Below are positions 1 to 5,644 of a stretch of 5,898 bases of DNA, in pieces. The notes under the pieces are model-generated. The model was not told where the DNA came from, made no database searches, and saw nothing but the letters and a program-made list of their open reading frames with translations. How positions within the stretch are numbered: the first letter of the stretch is position 1; each line of letters starts with the position of its first letter. The position numbers were made by a program, and so were the translations under genes. This stretch comes from an uncultured Ancrocorticia sp. (GTDB lineage: Bacteria > Actinomycetota > Actinomycetes > Actinomycetales > Actinomycetaceae), in assembly GCA_905373325.1 (NCBI GenBank), contig CAJPTB010000131.1, positions 1 to 5,898 on the forward strand, written 5' to 3'.

Positions 1-3
1 GGC

Positions 4-2124
4 TCATCCCCGCTCAAGATAGTCCGCCCTCCCCGCGTCGATGGCCGCCACCGCGTCGGCGAGGGCCCGGTGTTCGGCGAGCTCGGGGTCCGCGGCGACC
101 GCCTCGCGCGCGGCTGCCCTGGCCGTCTCGATGACCTTCCGGTCCTTGGCGACGGACAGGAAGCGCAGGTGCGAGCCTCGCCCCGCCTGGGCCGCCCCCA
201 GCACGTCCCCCTCGCTTCGCAGCTGGAGGTCGAGCTCCGCCAGGGCGAAGCCGTCGGTCGTCGAGGCGAAGGCCTCCAGCCGTCTGAGCGCGAGGCTCCC
301 CTTTTCGGCCGACGTGACGGCCAAACACACGCCGGGCGCCGTCCCCCGGCCGATCCTGCCGCGCAGCTGATGCAGCTGGGACAGGCCGAAGCGGTCCGCG
401 TCCAAAATCACCATCGCGGTGGCTTCGGGAACGTCTACGCCGACCTCGACGACGGTCGTCGACACGAGGATCGGATCGCGCCCCGAAGCGAAGCGCTCCA
501 TGGCTTCGGCTTTCTCCTCGGAGGACATGCGCCCGTGCATCGTCCCCACCCCGATTCCGGCGAGCGCGCTCTTTTCGCGAAGCTCCGCCGAAACGTCGGC
601 GACCGAGGCGAGCGGCAGCCCTTCGTCGTCGTCCTCGATGCGAGGGCATACGACGTAGGCGCGCCCTCCGCCGCGGACCTCCTCCCCCAGGCGCTCCCAC
701 ACGCGCTCGACCCACGCCTCCTTCGAAGCCGGGACGACGGTCGTGGAGACCTCCGAGCGGCCCGCGGGAAGCTCGCGCAGCACGGAGACGTCGAGGTCGC
801 CGAAGACGCTCATGGCGATCGTGCGCGGGATCGGGGTGGCCGTCATGACGAGGGTGTGGACGCCCTCTCCCGCCAGCGCGTCACGCTGGTCGACCCCGAA
901 GCGATGCTGCTCGTCGACCACGGCGAGCCCCAGGAAGGGAATCGCGACGTCGTCTGAGAAGAGCGCGTGCGTGCCCACAATGAGCCCCGCCTGGCCGGAG
1001 GCGATGCGGGCCAGCGTCCGGCGGCGCTGGGCGGCCGGGAGCGAGCCCGTCAGGAGTTCGACCGGCGCGAGCGGGCCGACGAGCGCCTCGATCGTGCGCA
1101 TGTGCTGGTAGGCGAGCACTTCGGTCGGCGCGAGCAGCGCGGCCTGGCCGCCTCCGTCAAGCACCTGGAGCATTGCCCGCAGCGCCACGACCGTCTTTCC
1201 CGAGCCGACGTCGCCCTGCAGCAGCCTGCGCATCGGCGCCGTCTTGGCCAGATCGACGGCGATGTCGGCGGACACTTCCCTCTGGCCCGACGTGAGCTCG
1301 TAGGGCAGGTCGGCGTCGAACTGGGCGAGCAGGCCCCCGCCCGCCAAGGGGAAGGGCGCCGTGGCCCGCTCACGCGCGCGATGGGAGCGCTGAGCCAGGG
1401 CGGCCTGCAGCACGTAGGCCTCCTCGTGGGCCATTCGCAGGCGGGCCGCGCGCCACTCTTCGTCGTCTTCCGGGCAGTGCAGGGCGCGCATGGCTTCGAA
1501 CTTCGAAGGCAGTCGATGGGCCGCCAGGTACTCGCCGGGGAGCGGGTCGGGGACGTCCGAAGGCGCGAGGGACTGCAGAACGGACTGAACGGCCTTCCGA
1601 ATGTGCCACGAGGGAAGCCGGTCCGTGGCGCGGTAGATCGGAATCGGGCGGGCGAGCTTGGCTACGTCGGACTCGTCTTCGACGAGCTCGTATTCCGGAT
1701 GGGTCAGCTGGAGGCCGCCTCGGTACGAGGAGACGGTCCCCGAAAAGCTGGCGACGACGCCGGAAGCCAGGCGCTTGGCGTGAAATTCGAGCGTGCGCGG
1801 GCTTTTGCCGAAAAAGGTCAGATCGAGCTCGTTCACGCCGTCGGCGACGCGAACCGTGAGGATGTGGCCACGCCGCGAGTTCATCGGCCGCATCCTCGAG
1901 TCCGTCACTCGGGCCACTACGGTGGCCGCCTCGCCCTCGCGGACGTCGGCCAACGGCATGAGCTCGCCGCGATGGGCCAATCTGAAGGGGGCGTGGCCCA
2001 GAAGGTCGCCCACGGTGCGAAGTTCGAGTTTCGCCAGGGCTCCGGCTGCGCGCTTTCCCAGTGCGCGTTCAAGGGGGCGTTCGAGAGCGCTCCAGCCGTC
2101 AGAGGCGACCGCCTCACGAACCAT
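4..2124 (-). CDS. recG: ATP-dependent DNA helicase RecG
   Basis: RecG is a superfamily 2 double-stranded DNA translocase that remodels stalled replication forks and Holliday junctions. The 706-residue product carries the complete helicase motif series: LTSGQ at about 277-281, Walker A GDVGSGKT at 304-311, APTE at 332-335, GTHALF at 384-389, DEQH at 404-407, TATPIPRT at 428-435, TTVVEVGVDVPEAT at 556-569 and HQLRGRIGRG at 585-594. The N-terminal wedge/OB-fold region lies at about 50-150. The C-terminal segment reads LRSEGDVLG at 635-643, a form I associate with actinobacterial RecG. The open frame extends to 2253, but the added 43 residues are Arg/Ser-rich and not RecG-like. The ATG at 2124 has a GAGAAAGG Shine-Dalgarno 8 nt upstream and gives a normal length, so I chose it. 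The gene faces away from rpmB and ends at the window edge; in related bacteria rsmD commonly follows, but it is not visible here. No truncation or lost motif is seen. Confidence 0.97.
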   Translation of the reverse strand: MVREAVASDGWSALERPLERALGKRAAGALAKLELRTVGDLLGHAPFRLAHRGELMPLADVREGEAATVVARVTDSRMRPMNSRRGHILTVRVADGVNELDLTFFGKSPRTLEFHAKRLASGVVASFSGTVSSYRGGLQLTHPEYELVEDESDVAKLARPIPIYRATDRLPSWHIRKAVQSVLQSLAPSDVPDPLPGEYLAAHRLPSKFEAMRALHCPEDDEEWRAARLRMAHEEAYVLQAALAQRSHRARERATAPFPLAGGGLLAQFDADLPYELTSGQREVSADIAVDLAKTAPMRRLLQGDVGSGKTVVALRAMLQVLDGGGQAALLAPTEVLAYQHMRTIEALVGPLAPVELLTGSLPAAQRRRTLARIASGQAGLIVGTHALFSDDVAIPFLGLAVVDEQHRFGVDQRDALAGEGVHTLVMTATPIPRTIAMSVFGDLDVSVLRELPAGRSEVSTTVVPASKEAWVERVWERLGEEVRGGGRAYVVCPRIEDDDEGLPLASVADVSAELREKSALAGIGVGTMHGRMSSEEKAEAMERFASGRDPILVSTTVVEVGVDVPEATAMVILDADRFGLSQLHQLRGRIGRGTAPGVCLAVTSAEKGSLALRRLEAFASTTDGFALAELDLQLRSEGDVLGAAQAGRGSHLRFLSVAKDRKVIETARAAAREAVAADPELAEHRALADAVAAIDAGRADYLERG

Positions 2125-2334
2125 GGCACAAACCTTTCTCGATCGCATCGTTTCGCCGCGCCGACGCTCCCGCCGGCGCCCGCGCCAGCCGGACGCCCGA
2201 ACCAGCCGAACGGCCGCAGATTCGGACGGGGACGAAATCGACGACGGCCTCAAGATCCGCCGTCGGCGTCCTCAGTCAGCCGTTCCGACTGTCCCAGACT
2301 ACCGGAGAGTGTCGGATGCCACCGCCGCGCTCGC

Positions 2335-2364
2335 TTGGACACGAAACGCAACCACGGCTACAAT
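2335..2364 (+). promoter_or_regulatory. Candidate sigma70-type promoter for rpmB
   Basis: A -35-like TTGGAC (2335-2340) is separated by 18 bp from a -10 hexamer TACAAT (2359-2364), which matches TATAAT at 5 of 6 positions. Transcription would start near 2371, giving rpmB a 5' leader of about 180 nt. It is the best plus-strand promoter candidate in the gap, but this is inference from hexamers only. Confidence 0.45.
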
Positions 2365-2510
2365 TGACGGGTTGCCGTCACCTGGCACACGGCCGCCGAT
2401 CGACGCCCAGCCGCCGAGCGGCCCGAAAGCATGCAGCCGCCGAAGGCAAGGGTATGGCCTTTGAGGACCATGCGGCGTTTGGTGGCACGGAGTCGGCGAC
2501 ACAGAAAAGA

Positions 2511-2525
2511 GACGCCGCTGGCGTC
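2511..2525 (+). promoter_or_regulatory. Hairpin in the rpmB leader
   Basis: GACGCC, loop GCT, then GGCGTC forms a perfect 6-bp stem. It ends 13 nt before the AAGGAG Shine-Dalgarno of rpmB (2539-2544). It could influence translation initiation or be incidental in GC-rich DNA. There is no T-run after it, so it is not a terminator. Confidence 0.3.
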
Positions 2526-2550
2526 CCGTCAGCGTACGAAGGAGACAATC

Positions 2551-2748
2551 GTGGCCTCTGTCTGCGAAATTTGCGGCAAGCACCCGAGCTTCGGCAAGCG
2601 CGTCTCGCACTCCCACGTGCGGACCAGCCGCCGTTGGAACCCGAACATTCAGCGCGTTCGCGCCCTCGTCAACGGCGCTCGCAAGCGCGTCAACGTCTGC
2701 ACGTCCTGCCTCAAGGCGGGCAAGATCGAGCGCGCTCCGCGCCGCTGA
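2551..2748 (+). CDS. rpmB: 50S ribosomal protein L28, zinc-ribbon form
   Basis: The 65-residue product is bacterial ribosomal protein L28 (bL28), a component of the large ribosomal subunit. It begins with VCEICGK and contains the conserved [16 protein letters not shown] block (about 19-34) and [10 protein letters not shown] (about 49-58). Cysteines 5, 8, 50 and 53 make two CxxC knuckles, so this is the zinc-binding C+ version. Actinobacteria often carry a cysteine-free, zinc-starvation-induced paralogue elsewhere (family knowledge). The start is GTG at 2551, 6 nt after a strong AAGGAG. The frame is open further upstream, to 2431, but that extension has no L28 homology and would bypass this ribosome binding site. 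The gene is monocistronic as far as visible: it has its own promoter candidate and is followed by a strong terminator. Confidence 0.98.
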   Translation: MASVCEICGKHPSFGKRVSHSHVRTSRRWNPNIQRVRALVNGARKRVNVCTSCLKAGKIERAPRR

Positions 2749-2762
2749 GCGCGACGCGCGCG

Positions 2763-2793
2763 AAAAAGGGGCCGTTGTGTTCGGCCCCTTTTT
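2763..2793. terminator. Bidirectional intrinsic terminator between rpmB and the aldo/keto reductase gene
   Basis: A perfect 12-bp inverted repeat, AAAAAGGGGCCG (2763-2774) and CGGCCCCTTTTT (2782-2793), encloses a 7-nt loop TTGTGTT. The GC core followed by five Ts fits an intrinsic terminator for rpmB, starting 15 nt after its stop. Read on the minus strand the A-tract becomes a T-tract, so it can also end the convergent aldo/keto reductase transcript, which stops at 2827. Confidence 0.92.
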
Positions 2794-2826
2794 GCTGCCG
2801 TTTGCCTGAAGGCGGCCCGGCAGCCG

Positions 2827-3672
2827 TCACTCGACTGTCATGCCCTTGAGCGCGTCGACGGCCGCGGGATCGCGATGGTCAATGAAGAGCGGTTCGCCCT
2901 TCTCCAGCGTCGTGATGACGGCCATGTCCGAATCGGCGAGCTCGAAGTCGAAAACGTCGAAGTTTTCCTCCATCCGGTCGCGCCTGACGGACTTGGGAAT
3001 GACGACGACGCCTCGCTGGATGAGCCAGCGGAGGACCACCTGCGCAACCGACTTGTCGTGCGCGCGGGCAATCGACGAGAGGGTCGGGTTGGTGAACAGA
3101 TTGTTGCGGCCTTCGGCGAAGGGCGCCCACGATTCGATCTGCACGCCCTCGCCCGCCATGAATTCTTGGTCGGCGAAGCGTTGGAGGAAGGGGTGGGTCT
3201 CGACCTGGTTGACAGCCGGAACGACGCGGTTGAAAGCAATGAGGTCGGCCAGCCGATCGTTGTGGAAGTTAGACACGCCGATGGCACGGACGCGGCCCTC
3301 CTCGTTCAGGCGCTCCAGTGCCCTCCAAGAGCCGTAGACGTCGCCGAAAGGCTGATGAATGAGGTAAAGATCGACGACGTCGAGGCCGAGCTTCTCCGCC
3401 GAACGCTCAAAAGCCGCGCGGGCCGCATCCTCGCCGGCGTCGGAAATCCACACCTTGGTGGTGACGAAAAGATCGTCCCGCGGAATTCCGCTCGCCGTTA
3501 TCGCCTTGCCAACGGCTTCCTCGTTTTTATAGACGGCAGCCGTGTCGATATGCCGGTATCCGACTTCGAGCGCCTCGGAAACCGCCCGCTCGGTGTCCGA
3601 CGGCGGAATCTGATATACACCGAAACCGAGAACGGGCATCTTCACACCGTTGTTCAGAGTAACAAACTGCAT
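2827..3672 (-). CDS. Aldo/keto reductase, 2,5-diketo-D-gluconate reductase-like
   Basis: A cytosolic NAD(P)H-dependent carbonyl reductase of 281 residues, the usual size for bacterial single-domain (beta/alpha)8 AKRs. The catalytic tetrad is present: D43 (in GYRHIDTA), Y48, K73 (TTKVW) and H106 (LYLIHQP). Other signatures are IGVSNF at 131-136, NQVETHPF at 155-162 and the cofactor segment [13 protein letters not shown] at about 225-237, whose Lys/Ser/Arg pattern suggests NADPH preference. The overall pattern resembles the AKR5 group (2,5-diketo-D-gluconate reductases, YvgN-like enzymes), but the physiological substrate cannot be read from sequence. The ATG at 3672 is preceded by AAAGGA with 6-nt spacing and starts in the family-typical [13 protein letters not shown]; the 22 extra upstream residues are rejected. 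It lies 58 nt downstream of thiL on the same strand, so it may be co-transcribed, although a separate promoter candidate exists in the gap. Confidence 0.96.
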   Translation of the reverse strand: MQFVTLNNGVKMPVLGFGVYQIPPSDTERAVSEALEVGYRHIDTAAVYKNEEAVGKAITASGIPRDDLFVTTKVWISDAGEDAARAAFERSAEKLGLDVVDLYLIHQPFGDVYGSWRALERLNEEGRVRAIGVSNFHNDRLADLIAFNRVVPAVNQVETHPFLQRFADQEFMAGEGVQIESWAPFAEGRNNLFTNPTLSSIARAHDKSVAQVVLRWLIQRGVVVIPKSVRRDRMEENFDVFDFELADSDMAVITTLEKGEPLFIDHRDPAAVDALKGMTVE

Positions 3673-3698
3673 TGTGCTTCCTTTCGATCGTGGTTTCG

Positions 3699-3729
3699 AC
3701 ACTATCAGCATTCGCCTACATTGAGTAAA
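3699..3729 (-). promoter_or_regulatory. Weak promoter candidate for the aldo/keto reductase gene
   Basis: Reading the minus strand, TTTACT (3729-3724) precedes an extended -10, TGATAGTGT, whose TAGTGT hexamer occupies 3704-3699; the spacer is 19 bp. A start near 3692 would leave a short leader to the ATG at 3672. The spacer is long and the hexamers are only partial matches, so read-through from thiL is equally possible. Confidence 0.3.
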
Positions 3730-3730
3730 G

Positions 3731-4774
3731 CTAAACACGCTCAGCGCGAAAATGATCCCACCCAGTCACCTTCGGAATATTCCGGCCACCATAGGTCACG
3801 AAACCTCCCGCCTCCCTTTCGTCCCCGGGGTCAAGCTCGTGCACGAAGCCGATCTGCCGCCACCCTTCGGGCACGGAATTCGACGTCGTCGCAAGGAATC
3901 CGTGGTCCTCTCCCCCGCCGAGGACCATGCCTTCGGCAAGCTCGCGCCTCACGCCGACACGTACCAGGCCGTCGACGTCGCACTTGATCGCAGCCGGATC
4001 TATGTCGATGCCCACATTCGAGGCTTCGGCCATGCGCCAGGCGTCGCGCACCAGCCCGTCGGAGACGTCCATGAGGGCGCCTATCCGCCCTGCGGCGCAG
4101 GCGGTCAAGGCGAGGGCGACGGGCGGATTGGGGCGCTTGTAGACCGCGACGACGGCCTCCGCCCCGTCGGGGGCCCGTCCGTTCGGCGCGGTGGAACGCT
4201 CGCCCTCGGCGGGCAGGACGCTTGCGCATTCGGGAGCGACGGCGCCGCTCCTAAGGAAGTGCAGGCCGGCGGCTGACCACCCGAGGACTCCGCAGTGGAT
4301 GAGGCGGTCTCCCGGCCTTGCCCCGGACCGCAGGATCGGCGGGCGGCCCGAAAGGTCGCCGACGACGGTCACGGCCGCCGTCGCGTAGCCGCGGGTGAGG
4401 TCCCCGCCGTCGACGCCGGCGCCGACGCGTCTGGCAGCCTCGCCCATGCCGCGCGCGAACTCGACGAGCCATTCGACGTCGCGATCGCCGGGCACGCTGA
4501 GGGCCGCAACGAAGGAGACGGGGCGGGCGCCCATGGCCGCGGCGTCGGCGGCGTTCTGCATGGCCGCCCGCCATCCGACGTCGTACCCCGTGGACCACTC
4601 GGGAAGGTAATGCGACCCTTCGACGAGCATGTCCGTGGAGATCGCGACATTGCCCGCCGCCAGGCCGATCACTGCGCAATCGTCCCCGCTTGGCACCTCG
4701 ATTCCCTCGGCTCTCGGCAGATGCGGACGGATCAATCCAAGCAGTTCGTCCTCTGAGAAGTCGCGCACGTGCAT
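3731..4774 (-). CDS. thiL: Thiamine-monophosphate kinase
   Basis: ThiL phosphorylates thiamine monophosphate with ATP to make thiamine diphosphate, the last step of cofactor synthesis, in the cytosol. The 347-residue product shows the PurM/ThiL-fold landmarks: PSGDDCAVI (28-36), [11 protein letters not shown] (46-56), [13 protein letters not shown] (73-85), GGDLTRG (123-129), LRSGARPGD (148-156), [10 protein letters not shown] (235-244) and GGGEDHGFL (286-294), with a C-terminal GWDHF. A low-complexity segment at about 183-205 seems to be an insertion of roughly 20 residues relative to the mycobacterial protein as I remember it. The start is uncertain. GTG 4804, ATG 4801 and ATG 4774 are in frame and none has a good Shine-Dalgarno. 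I prefer 4774, because [15 protein letters not shown] resembles family N-termini and the upstream tandem repeat runs up to the earlier starts. The gene precedes the aldo/keto reductase on the same strand; no other thiamine gene is visible. Confidence 0.95.
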   Translation of the reverse strand: MHVRDFSEDELLGLIRPHLPRAEGIEVPSGDDCAVIGLAAGNVAISTDMLVEGSHYLPEWSTGYDVGWRAAMQNAADAAAMGARPVSFVAALSVPGDRDVEWLVEFARGMGEAARRVGAGVDGGDLTRGYATAAVTVVGDLSGRPPILRSGARPGDRLIHCGVLGWSAAGLHFLRSGAVAPECASVLPAEGERSTAPNGRAPDGAEAVVAVYKRPNPPVALALTACAAGRIGALMDVSDGLVRDAWRMAEASNVGIDIDPAAIKCDVDGLVRVGVRRELAEGMVLGGGEDHGFLATTSNSVPEGWRQIGFVHELDPGDEREAGGFVTYGGRNIPKVTGWDHFRAERV

Positions 4775-4805
4775 GGAAACATTGTGCCAGTCGGACGCCA
4801 TCACC

Positions 4806-4867
4806 AGCCGAACGCCGTCGCCAACCGAATGCGTCCGCCAGCCCGAACGCCCTCGCCGGCCGAACGG
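4806..4867. repeat. Degenerate 17-18 bp tandem repeat between merR and thiL
   Basis: Plus-strand units are AGCCGAACGCCGTCGCC (4806-4822), AACCGAATGCGTCCGCC (4823-4839) and AGCCCGAACGCCCTCGCC (4840-4857), followed by a partial GGCCGAACGG (4858-4867). Units 1 and 3 are identical except for one inserted and one substituted base; unit 2 is more diverged. The array fills nearly all of the non-coding gap between the merR stop (4874) and the region of thiL start codons. Confidence 0.6.
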
Positions 4868-4873
4868 CCCGGC
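4855..4873 (-). terminator. Possible stem-loop directly after the merR stop codon
   Basis: GCCGGCCG (4855-4862) pairs with CGGCCCGGC (4865-4873) as an 8-bp GC stem with a one-base bulge and a very tight loop. It begins immediately downstream of the merR TGA. No T-tract follows on the minus strand, so it would have to be a non-canonical terminator or an mRNA-stabilising hairpin. It overlaps the last, partial unit of the tandem repeat. Confidence 0.3.
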
Positions 4874-5524
4874 TCACTCGCCGAGGGAGAGGGCGCCGCT
4901 CTCTTTCAGACCGGAGGCTGCCCGGTGTCCGATTTCCTGATGCGCCGCCCGCCGCATGGCCAACAGCACGGGCTCGCGGGACACGGTGCCGAGCACGGCG
5001 AATTCGACCGCGCCTTCCCCCTCGGGTATGCGGGCGAAATCGCTTTCGGCCATCTCGAAGGCAGCCCCGGCATAAACTCTCAGTTGGCCCTCGTCCATGG
5101 GCACGCCGAGCTTTTCGCAAAAGTCGATCGCGGCGGAGAGCCGCTCGACCACCGCCTCGGCATTCGCGTCCTGCGAGCGCACAATCCTCTCGAACCCTAT
5201 TCGGGCAAGCAGTTCACGCACTTTCGAATCGCTCGCCGCCGGGACGTTCACCGTCGGCAAAGCCGCCGTCGCCTCCGACATCGCAAAGAGGGGGTCGCGA
5301 TCGTCGTCGTCCGCCGCTCGAAGAATCTTTCGCACCTGCTCGATCGACGCCCCGAGCACCTCGACCATCGCGCGAACGAGCCGCAGCCGCTTCACGTGCC
5401 CTTGCCCGTAGGAAGCCTCGCGGGCATTGACCCTCTCGCCCGGCGCCAAAAGACCCTCTCGCAGGTAGTACTTGATCGTGGCCACCGACGTTCCCGATTC
5501 ACGGGCAAGCTCTGAGATCCGCAC
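4874..5524 (-). CDS. MerR-family transcriptional regulator
   Basis: A 216-residue DNA-binding regulator. Residues 1-70 form a typical MerR winged helix-turn-helix: ISELARESGTSVATIKYYLREGLL (3-26), a wing around 28-45 with the RxNxREASYGQGHVKRL pattern, and a second helical part, LRLVRAMVEVLGASIEQVRKIL. A run of acidic residues (D72-D75, D77) then leads into a helical C-terminal region of about 140 residues. I do not recognise this region as a named effector domain. It lacks the cysteine cluster of metal-sensing MerR proteins (a single Cys at 136), so a small organic ligand is more likely; that is inference. The start is GTG at 5524, with a strong GGAAGGAG 6 nt upstream. It is divergent from an MFS exporter gene, and the shared 120-bp region contains matching dyads, so it most likely controls itself and the exporter. 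Confidence 0.95.
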   Translation of the reverse strand: MRISELARESGTSVATIKYYLREGLLAPGERVNAREASYGQGHVKRLRLVRAMVEVLGASIEQVRKILRAADDDDRDPLFAMSEATAALPTVNVPAASDSKVRELLARIGFERIVRSQDANAEAVVERLSAAIDFCEKLGVPMDEGQLRVYAGAAFEMAESDFARIPEGEGAVEFAVLGTVSREPVLLAMRRAAHQEIGHRAASGLKESGALSLGE

Positions 5525-5543
5525 AGCCGTCTCCTTCCTCGAT

Positions 5544-5571
5544 TTGCACGATTGGATAGCAATGCTATCCT
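5544..5571 (+). promoter_or_regulatory. Candidate promoter of the MFS exporter gene
   Basis: TTGCAC (5544-5549) and TATCCT (5566-5571) are separated by 16 bp. The first GATAG/CTATC dyad covers most of the spacer and the -10, where a bound regulator could block or remodel the promoter. The spacer is shorter than the 19-20 bp typical of MerR-activated promoters, so simple repression fits better if these hexamers are right. The leader would be about 65 nt. Hexamer match is only moderate. Confidence 0.35.
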
Positions 5572-5599
5572 GTTGAACTAGATAGTTCTACTATCCAAT
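5551..5599. promoter_or_regulatory. Double operator in the merR-MFS divergent control region
   Basis: Two dyads share one geometry, GATAG-N5-CTATC. The first is at 5555-5569 and lies inside the perfect 17-bp palindrome GGATAGCAATGCTATCC (5554-5570). The second is at 5581-5595 (GATAG-TTCTA-CTATC, with arms of 6 bp). They repeat with a 26-bp offset. An outer inverted repeat, ATTGGATAG (5551-5559) and CTATCCAAT (5591-5599), brackets both, and a third, overlapping dyad, GAACTA-GA-TAGTTC, sits at 5575-5588. The region is strikingly AT-rich for this genome. Binding by the adjacent MerR protein is inferred from position. Confidence 0.75.
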
Positions 5600-5644
5600 T
5601 TGACCGCTCGAAACGAGAACCTTCGGAAATCAAGGAAATACAAC

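Larger units (their letters stand above)
2125..2550. other. Gene-free divergent intergenic region between recG and rpmB
   Basis: This 426-bp stretch holds no convincing gene. Frames open across it on either strand are extensions or antisense shadows of recG and rpmB, and their translations are Arg/Pro/Ser-rich with no recognisable domain. It contains a plus-strand promoter candidate at 2335-2364, a short GC hairpin at 2410-2422 (GCCGC-CGA-GCGGC) and a second hairpin at 2511-2525 just before the rpmB Shine-Dalgarno. No convincing recG promoter was found: the only TANNNT hexamer noted on the minus strand (TAGTCT, 2301-2296) lacks a good -35. Many actinobacteria have a DAK-domain protein gene between rpmB and recG (family knowledge); it is absent here. 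Confidence 0.6.

Noticed and set aside
70..957. Plus-strand open frame of 295 codons antisense to the recG 3' half
   Set aside because: No domain or ribosome binding site seen; explained by codon bias of recG on the other strand.
2125..2253. N-terminal extension of RecG to the upstream start at 2253
   Set aside because: Arg/Ser-rich, not RecG-like, and the internal ATG at 2124 has a good ribosome binding site and gives the normal length.
967..2367. Long plus-strand open frame of 466 codons antisense to recG
   Set aside because: It is a shadow of recG in GC-rich DNA: no recognisable domain, Arg/Gly-rich composition, and the opposite strand carries the full helicase motif set.
2299..2616. Minus-strand frame of 105 codons in the recG-rpmB gap
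   Set aside because: It overlaps the rpmB start antisense and has no recognised motif.
2875..3987. Plus-strand open frame of 370 codons antisense to the aldo/keto reductase and the thiL end
   Set aside because: It spans two genes and an intergenic gap and has no recognisable protein motif.
4251..5120. Minus-strand open frame of 289 codons spanning merR and thiL in another frame
   Set aside because: Very Arg-rich, and it crosses the boundary of two well-supported genes; a frame shadow.
5544..5571. Classical MerR promoter architecture with a 19-20 bp spacer
   Set aside because: The only reasonable hexamer pair has a 16-bp spacer; I could not find a good -35 at 19-20 bp from either TANNNT candidate.
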